From positions 105,963,657 to 106,027,656 of the forward strand of contig OX388343.1 in NCBI GenBank assembly GCA_947579665.1: a stretch of 64,000 nucleotides of DNA, read 5' to 3'. Positions 56,901 to 64,000 of the stretch are shown here, piece by piece. The first letter of the stretch is position 1. Each line of letters opens with the position of its first letter. The translations under genes were made by a program, and so were the position numbers. The notes beneath the pieces were generated by a model. The model was not told the DNA's origin and searched no databases. It saw only the letters and a program-made list of their open reading frames with translations. Source of the DNA: Sympetrum striolatum. Lineage: Eukaryota; Arthropoda; Insecta; Odonata; Libellulidae.

Positions 56901-59900
56901 GGAAAAAAATTGAAATTTCACTTAAATTATTCGTTTGTGATGATTTTTTAGGTCATATCTCGAGAAAATGAGGATAAAATAGGAAAAAAAAGAGGAAAAG
57001 AATTGAAATTTCGCTATTAATTTTAGTTTTTGTTGCTTTTTTCGATAATATATCGATTAAATGAGGAAAATTAGAAAAAGATGAAAAAATTTGAAATTTT
57101 GCAAAAATTATTCGTTTTTGTTACTTTTTTTTTGTCATATCTCGATAAAATGAAGAAAATTAAGGAAGAGAAAGGGGATAAAAATTGAAATTTCATTAAA
57201 ATTATTAATTTCTGTTACTCTTATCGACAGTATCTCGATAAAATTTGGAAAATTGCGAAAAAAAAAGAAGAAAAAAATTGAAATTTTGCTAAAATTATTC
57301 GTTTTTGTTGCGTTTTTCGATAATATCTTGATAAAATGAGTAAGATTAAGGAAAAAAATGAGGAAAAACATTGAAGTTTCGCTAAAATTATTCGTTTTTG
57401 TTGCTTTGTTTGTACATATCTTGGTAAAATGAGGAAAATTATGGAAATAAAAGAGAAAAAAAATGAAATTTCGCTAAAATTACCTGTTTTTATTTCTTTT
57501 TTCGATAATAACTCGATAAAATGAGGAAAATAAGGGAAGAAAAAGAGAAAAAAAATGAAATTTCGCTAAAGCTATTTGTTTTTGTTGCTTTTTTCGATCA
57601 TATCTTGATAATATGAGTAAAATTATTGGAAAATAAAGGGAAAAAAATTGAAGTTTCGCTAATTTTGTTCGTTTTTGTTGCTTTTTTCGATCATTATTAA
57701 AGAAAATGAGGAAAATTAAGGAAGAAAAAGAGGAAAAAAATTGAAATTTTGCTAAAAATATTCGTTTTTGTTGCTTTTTTCAATATAATCTCGATAAAAT
57801 AAGGAAAATAAAGGAAATAAAAGAGGAAAAAAAATGAAATTTTGCTAAAATTATTCGTTTTTGTTGCTTTTTTCAATATAATCTCGATAAAATAAGGAAA
57901 ATAAAGGAAATAAAAGAGGAAAAAAATTGAAATGTAGCTAAATTATCTTTTTTGTTTCTTATCTCGATAATATCTCAATAAAATTATCAAAATAAAGGAA
58001 TAAAATTTATATTTTGCTAAAATTCATCATATTTGTTGCTTTTTTCGGTCACATCTTGATAAGAAGAGGAAAATTAAGGAAAAAAATTTGAAAAAATTTG
58101 AAATTTTGCTTTAATTATTCGTTTTTTGTTGCTTTTTTCGATAATATCTCGATAAAATGAAAAAATTAAGGAAAAAAGGAAAAAAATTGAAATTCCGCTA
58201 AAATTATTCGTTTGTGATGCTTTTTTAGGTCATATCTCGATAATATGAGTAAAATAAAGGGAAAAAAATTGAAATTTCGCTAATGTTTTTAGTTTTTGTT
58301 GCTTTTTTCGATCATTATCACATAAAATGTGGAAAATTAAGGAAAAAATGAGGAAAAAAATGTATATTTCGCTAAAAATATCGTTTTTGTTGCTTTATTC
58401 GATCATATCTTGATAAAATGAGGAAAATAAAGGAAATAAAAGAGGAAAAAAATTGAAATTTTGCTAAAATTATCTTTTTTCTTTCTTATCTCGATAATAT
58501 CTGAATAAAATGAGGAAAATAAAGGAAAACAATGGAAAAAATTTGAAATTTCGCTGAAATTATTGTTTTTTGTTGCTGTTTCGATAATATATAGATAAAA
58601 TGAGGAAAATAAAGGAAATAAAAGAGGAAAAAAAATTGAAATTTAGCTAAAATAATCTTCTTTGTTTCTTATCTCGATAATATCTTAATAAAATTATCAA
58701 AAAAAAGGATAAAAAGGAATAAAATTGATATTTTGCTAAAATTCATCGTATTTGTTGCTTTTTTCGGTCACATCTTGATAAGAAGAGGAAAATTAAGGAA
58801 AAAATTTGAAAAAATTTGAAATTTCGCTTAAATAATTAGTTTTATTTTTGCTTTTTTCGATAATATCTCGATAAAATGAAAAAATAAGGAAAAAAAAGAG
58901 GAAAAAAATTGAAATTTTGCTAAAATTTTTTGTTTTTGTTGCTCTTTTCGATAATATCTCGATAAAATGAGCAAGATTAAGGAAAAAAAAGAGGAAAAAC
59001 ATTGAAATCTTGCTAAAATTATTCGTTTTTGTTGCTTTTTTAACACATATCTTGGTAAAATGAGGAAAATTAAGGAAATAAAAGAGAAACAAAACTGAAA
59101 TTACGCTAAAGCTATTCGTTTTTGTTGCTTTTTTCGATCATATCTCGATAATATGAGTAAAATTATTGGAAAAATGAAGGAAAAATGAAATAAAATGAGG
59201 AAAATAAAGGAAAACAATGGAAAAAATTTGAAATTTCGCTGAAATTATTGGTTTTTGTTGCTTTTTCGATAATATATAGATAAAATGAGGAAAATTAAGG
59301 AAAAAAGAGGAAACAAAATGAAATTTTGATTAAATGTTTCGCTTTTGTTGCTTTTTTCGATAATATCAAGATAAAATAATAAAAAATTAAATAAAAAAGA
59401 GGAAGAATTAAATATAAAATTATTCGTTTTCGATGCTTTTTAGGTCATTTCTCGATAAAATGAGGAAAAATTAGGAAAAAAAGCTGAAAAGAATTGAAAT
59501 TTCGCTAAAATTATTCTTTTTTGTTGCTTTTTTCCGTCATATCTTGTTTAAATGAGGAAATTAAGGATGAAAAAGAGGGAAAAAATGAAATTTCGCTAAA
59601 ATCTTTCGTTTTTGTTGCGTTTTTTGATCATATCCTTATAAAATGAGGGAAATTTAGGAAAAAAATTGAAATTTTGCTAAAATTATTCGTTTTTGTTGCT
59701 TTTTTCAATATAATCTCGATAAATTAAGGAAAATAAAGGAATTAAAATAGGAAAAAAATTGAAATTTTGCTAATGTTACCTTTTTTGTTTCTTATCTCGA
59801 TTATATCTCAACAAAATTATCAAAATAAAGGATAAAAAGGAATAAAATTGATATTTTGCTTAAATTCACCGTATTTGTTACTTTTTCGGTCATATCTTGA

Positions 59901-61530
59901 TAAGATGAGGAAAACTAAGGAAAAAAATTGGAAAAAATTTGAAATTTCGCCTAAATTATTCTTTTTTATTTGCTTTTTTCGATAATATCTCGATAAAATG
60001 AGGAAAATTAAGGAAGAAAAAGAGGAAAAAAATGAAATTTCGCTTAAATTTTTCGCTTTTGTTGCTTTTTTCGATAATATCTAGATAAAATGACAAACAT
60101 TTAAGGAAAAAAATTAAAATTTCGCTAAAATTATTCGTTCGTGATTCTTTTTTAGGTCATATCTCGATAAAATGAGTAAAATTAAGGGAAAAAAATTGTA
60201 ATTTCGCTAATTTTTTAAGTTTATGTTGCTTTTTTCGATCATTATTACATTAAATGTGGAAAATTAAGGAAAAAAATGAGAAAAAAGGATATTTCGCTAA
60301 AAATATTCGTTTTTGTTGCTTTATTCGATCATATCTTGTTAAAATGAGGAAAATTAAGGAAATAAAAGAGGAAAAAAATTGAAATTTTGTTAAAATTATC
60401 TTTTTTCTTTCTTATCTCGATAATATCTGAATAAAATGAGGAAAATAAAGGAAAACAATGGAAAAAATTTGAAATTTCCTGAAATTATTGGTTTTTGTTG
60501 CTGTTTCGATAATATATAGATAAAATGAGGAAAATAAAGGAAATAAAAGAGGAAAAAAAATTGAAATTTAGCTATAATAATCTTCTTTGTTTCTTATCTC
60601 GATAATATCTTAATAAAATTATCAAAATAAAGGATAAAAAGGAATAAAATTGATATTTTGCTAAAATTCATCGTATTTGTTGCTTTTTTCGGTCACATCT
60701 TGATAAGAAGAGGAAAATTAAGGAAAAAATTTGAAAAAATTTGAAATTTCGCTTAAATAATTATTTTTTTTTGCTTTTTTCGATAATATCTCGATAAAAT
60801 GAAAAAATAAGGAAAAAAAAGAGGAAAAAAATTGAAATTTCATAAAAATTATTCGTTTTTTGGTTTTTTCAATAATATATCGATAAAATGCGGAAAATTA
60901 AGGAATAAAGAGGAAAAAAATTGAGATTTTGCTAAAATTTTTCGTTTTTGTTGCTTTTTTCGATAATATCTCAATAAAATGAGCAAGATTAAGGAAAAAA
61001 AAGAGGAAAAACATTGAAATCTTGCTAAAATTATTCGTTTTTGTTGCTTTTTTAACACATATCTTGGTAAAATGAGGAAAATTAAGTAAATAAAAGAGAA
61101 AAAAACTGAAATTACGCTAAAGCTATTCGTTTTTGTTGCTTTTTTCGATCATATCTCGATAATATGAGTAATATTATTGGAAAATAAGGGGAAAAAAATT
61201 GAAGTTTCACTAATTTTGTTCGTTTTTGTTGCTTTATTCGATCATATCTCGATAGAACGAGGAAAATTAACGAAAAAAAGAGGAAAAAAATTGAAATTTT
61301 GCTAAAATTATTCGTTTTTCTTGCTTTTTTCAATATAATCTCGATAAAATAAGGAAAATAAAGGAAATAAAAGAGGAAAAAAAGTGAAATTTATCTAAAA
61401 TTATTTTTTTGTTTCTTATCTTGATAATATCTCAATAAAATTATCAAAATAAAGGATAAAAAGGAATAAAATTGATATTTTGCTTAAATTCATCGTATTT
61501 GTTGCTTTTTTCGGTCACATCTTGAAAAAA

Positions 61531-63000
61531 AGACTAAAATTAAGGAAAAAAATTGAAATTTCGCTAGTTTTGTTCGTTTTTGTTCCTTTTTTCGATCATT
61601 ATTGGATAAAATGAGGAAAATTAAGGAAGAAAAAGAGGAAAAAAATTGAAATGTTGCTAATATTACCTTTTTTGTTTCTTATCTCGATAATATCTCAATA
61701 AAATTATCAAAATAAAGGATAAAAAGGAATAAAATTGATATTTTACTTAAATTCACCGTATTTGTTACTTTTTTCGGTCATATCTTGATAAGATGAGGAA
61801 AATTAAGGAAAAAAATTGGAAAAAATTTGAAATTTCGCCTAAATTATTCTTTTTTATTTGCTTTTTTCGATAATATCTCGATAAAATGAGGAAAATTAAG
61901 GAAGAAAAAGGGGAAAAAAATTAAATTTCGCTTTAATTTTTCGCTTTTGTTGCTTTTTTCGATAATATCTAGATAAAATGACAAACATTTAAGGAAAAAA
62001 ATTAAAATTTCGCTAAAATTATTCGTTCGTGATGCTTTTTTAGGTCATATCTCGATAAAATGAGTAAAATTAAGGGAAAAAAATTGTAATTTCGCTAATT
62101 TTTTAAGTTTATGTTGCTTTTTTCGATCATTATTACATTAGATGTGGAAAATTAAGGAAAAAAATGAGAAAAAAAGGATATTTCGCTAAAAATATTCGTT
62201 TTTGTTGCTTTATTCGATCATATCTTGATAAAATGAGGAAAATTAAGGAAATAAAAGAGGAAAAAAATTGAAATTTTGTTAAAATTATCTTTTTTCTTTC
62301 TTATCTCGATAATATCTGAATAAAATGAGGAAAATAAAGGAAAACAATGGAAAAAATTTGAAATTTCCTGAAATTATTGGTTTTTGTTGCTGTTTCGATA
62401 ATATATAGATAAAATGAGGAAAATAAAGGAAATAAAAGAGGAAAAAAAATTGAAATTTAGCTAAAATAATCTTCTTTGTTTCTTATCTCGATAATATCTT
62501 AATAAAATTATCAAAATAAAGGATAAAAAGGAATAAAATTGATATTTTGCTTAAATTCATCGTATTTGTTGCTTTTTTCGGTCACATCTTGAAAAAAAGA
62601 CTAAAATTAAGGAAAAAAATTGAAATTTCGCTAGTTTTGTTCGTTTTTGTTGCTTTTTTCGATCATTATTGGATAAAATGAGGAAAATTAAGGAAGAAAA
62701 AGAGGAAAAAAATTGAAATGTTGCTAATATTACCTTTTTTGTTTCTTATCTCGATAATATCTCAATAAAATTATCAAAATAAAGGATAAAAAGGAATAAA
62801 ATTGATATTTTGCTTAAATTCACCGTATTTGTTACCTTTTTCGGTCATATCTTGATAAGATGAGGAAAATTAAGGATAAATATTATAAAAAATTTGAAAT
62901 TTCGCCTAAATTATTCTTTTTTATTTGCTTTTTTCGATAATATCTCGATAAAATGAGGAAAATTAAGGAAGAAAAAGAGGAAAAAAATTAAATTTCGCTT
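61531..63000 (+). repeat. 1.07-kb tandem duplication in the satellite
   Basis: The landmark agactaaaattaaggaaaaa at 61531 recurs at 62598, and the unit variants downstream match until about 63000. Confidence 0.7.
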
Positions 63001-63371
63001 TAATTTTTCGCTTTTGTTGCTTTTTTCGATAATATTTCGATTAAACGAGGAAAATTAATGAAAAAAAGAGGATAAAATATTAAATTTCTCTGAAATTTTT
63101 TGTTTTTGTTGCTTTTTTCGATCACTATAAGATAAAATGAGTAAAATAAGGGAAAAAAAGAGGAATTAAACTGAAGTTTTGCTAAAATTATCTTTTTTTG
63201 TTTCTTTTCTCGATAATATCTCAATAAAATATGAAAAATTAAGGAAAAATAGTGGAAAAAATTTGAAATTTTGCTAAAATTATCTGTTTTAATTTCTTTT
63301 TTCGATAATATCTCGATAAAAAGAGGAAAAAAATGAAATTACGCTTAAATCATTCGTTTTTGTTGCTTTTT

Positions 63372-63505
63372 TACTGTCTCCATATACAAAGTATAGAGAA
63401 AGTATTGTTTTCATGAAAAAAATCGACTTCGAGATTTCAACGGAAATACATGTTTTGGGGACCCTAGAACACGTTTTGACCATTTTCGGAATGATGTCTG
63501 TGTGA

Positions 63506-63554
<49 letters not shown>

Positions 63555-64000
63555 TGTGTGACAGTGGGCGCTCTAACGTGAAAACTATAAGTCGTATCAA
63601 TACCAAACTTCAGATTTAGTACTGTAGTTTGTGCTGTCAGAGTTGATTAGTTTTTCAAGTAAATCGGTAACCCGGAAGTCGAGTTTCATTCATCAAAGCT
63701 CATTTCCGGTTTTCAAAATATCTCCATAAATATGATATATAGGTATATTGTGCACCGAATAAAAGTTTTAGATAATGTATTACTATAACTTTTGTATTCA
63801 ACATATTTTTGTATCACCGGTTGATTAGGAGTTATTCGTGAAATACTGATAAACCGGAAGAAGATTATTATGTACTTTGTGAACATGAAAACTATTTGTC
63901 GGATCAACACCAAATCTCATGTATAATATTTTGGTTTGTGTATTTCGAGTTGATTAGATCTTGGATATAATCGGTGAACCGGAAGTCGAGCTTCATTCTT
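63372..64000 (+). mobile_element. Satellite-embedded dispersed element, copy C (cut by window end)
   Basis: It begins actgtctccatatacaaagt directly after the satellite, as copy A does. The long TG tract (63500-63560) and the first 318-bp module (start near 63566) follow. The second module begins near 63877 with a small deletion and runs out of the window. Confidence 0.7.

Larger units (their letters stand above)
42827..63371 (+). repeat. ~92-bp satellite, block 3 (subfamily 2)
   Basis: More than 200 units of about 92 bp have the consensus aaaatgaggaaaattaagga, aaaaagaggaaaaaaattg, aaatttcgctaaaattattc and gtttttgttgcttttttcga. They differ from subfamily 1 by gagg for gacg and by loss of CG in the ttgc-proximal part. 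Units drift in A-run length and spacing. Every open frame in this block translates repeated FFSLFFLIF-like text and is an artefact. Confidence 0.95.

Noticed and set aside
42827..63371. Many 60-110-codon open frames with FFSLFFLIF- or KKQQKR-like text
   Set aside because: They are translations of the 92-bp satellite, repeat the same words and shift with unit length; there is no independent coding signal.
38862..63371. CRISPR array or telomeric repeat
   Set aside because: The units are contiguous without unique spacers, in a eukaryotic context, and no TTAGG-type tract is present.

Overview
The window is eukaryotic, AT-rich and almost entirely made of repeats. It looks like an arthropod, most likely an insect, but the species cannot be named. 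The clues are spliceosomal introns with clean GT/AG borders, a DUF4806-like gene, a copia element primed by an internal part of initiator tRNA-Met, and a mix of pogo/Tigger, PIF/Harbinger, mariner, Merlin/ISXO2-like, Penelope-like and non-LTR elements. I found no intact host gene, tRNA, rRNA or CRISPR array. Nearly all open frames are relics of mobile elements or shadows in satellite DNA.

Layout. 0-5.5 kb: a pogo/Tigger transposon on the minus strand. A 2,061-bp PIF/Harbinger element splits its coding sequence with a 3-bp target duplication, and a 5'-truncated Penelope-like element interrupts its PHD-finger tail. 5.5-14.5 kb: AT-rich DNA with SINE-like pieces, small tandem repeats, a non-LTR tail and an unidentified decayed coding sequence (11.58-12.42 kb, minus). 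14.5-20.1 kb: a non-LTR retrotransposon abuts a second Harbinger element whose transposase exons flank a 2.2-kb intron. That intron holds an oppositely oriented MADF/BESS gene and a deleted mariner, and the mariner carries a small hairpin MITE. 20.5-27.8 kb: a dispersed repeat in two copies. The left copy is split by a 2,562-bp TIR transposon (8-bp target duplication) and by a 170-bp Penelope-type hairpin insertion (11-bp duplication). The right copy preserves both empty sites.

27.8-31.2 kb: AT-rich DNA, a truncated reverse transcriptase and a local repeat with a 14-bp minisatellite. 31.85-37.19 kb: a multi-exon DUF4806-like gene, probably a pseudogene, with a very young internally deleted copia element inserted in one exon. 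37.3-38.9 kb: a mariner-type MITE and a 106-bp non-LTR 3' end.

38.86-64 kb: a satellite array of about 92-bp units in two subfamilies. It contains one inverted block, three copies of a dispersed element with internal 318-bp repeats, and higher-order duplications including two adjacent 3.52-kb copies. It resembles pericentromeric heterochromatin, though that is inference. The window is best read as a nest of insertions in which target duplications and paralogous empty sites give the relative order of events.
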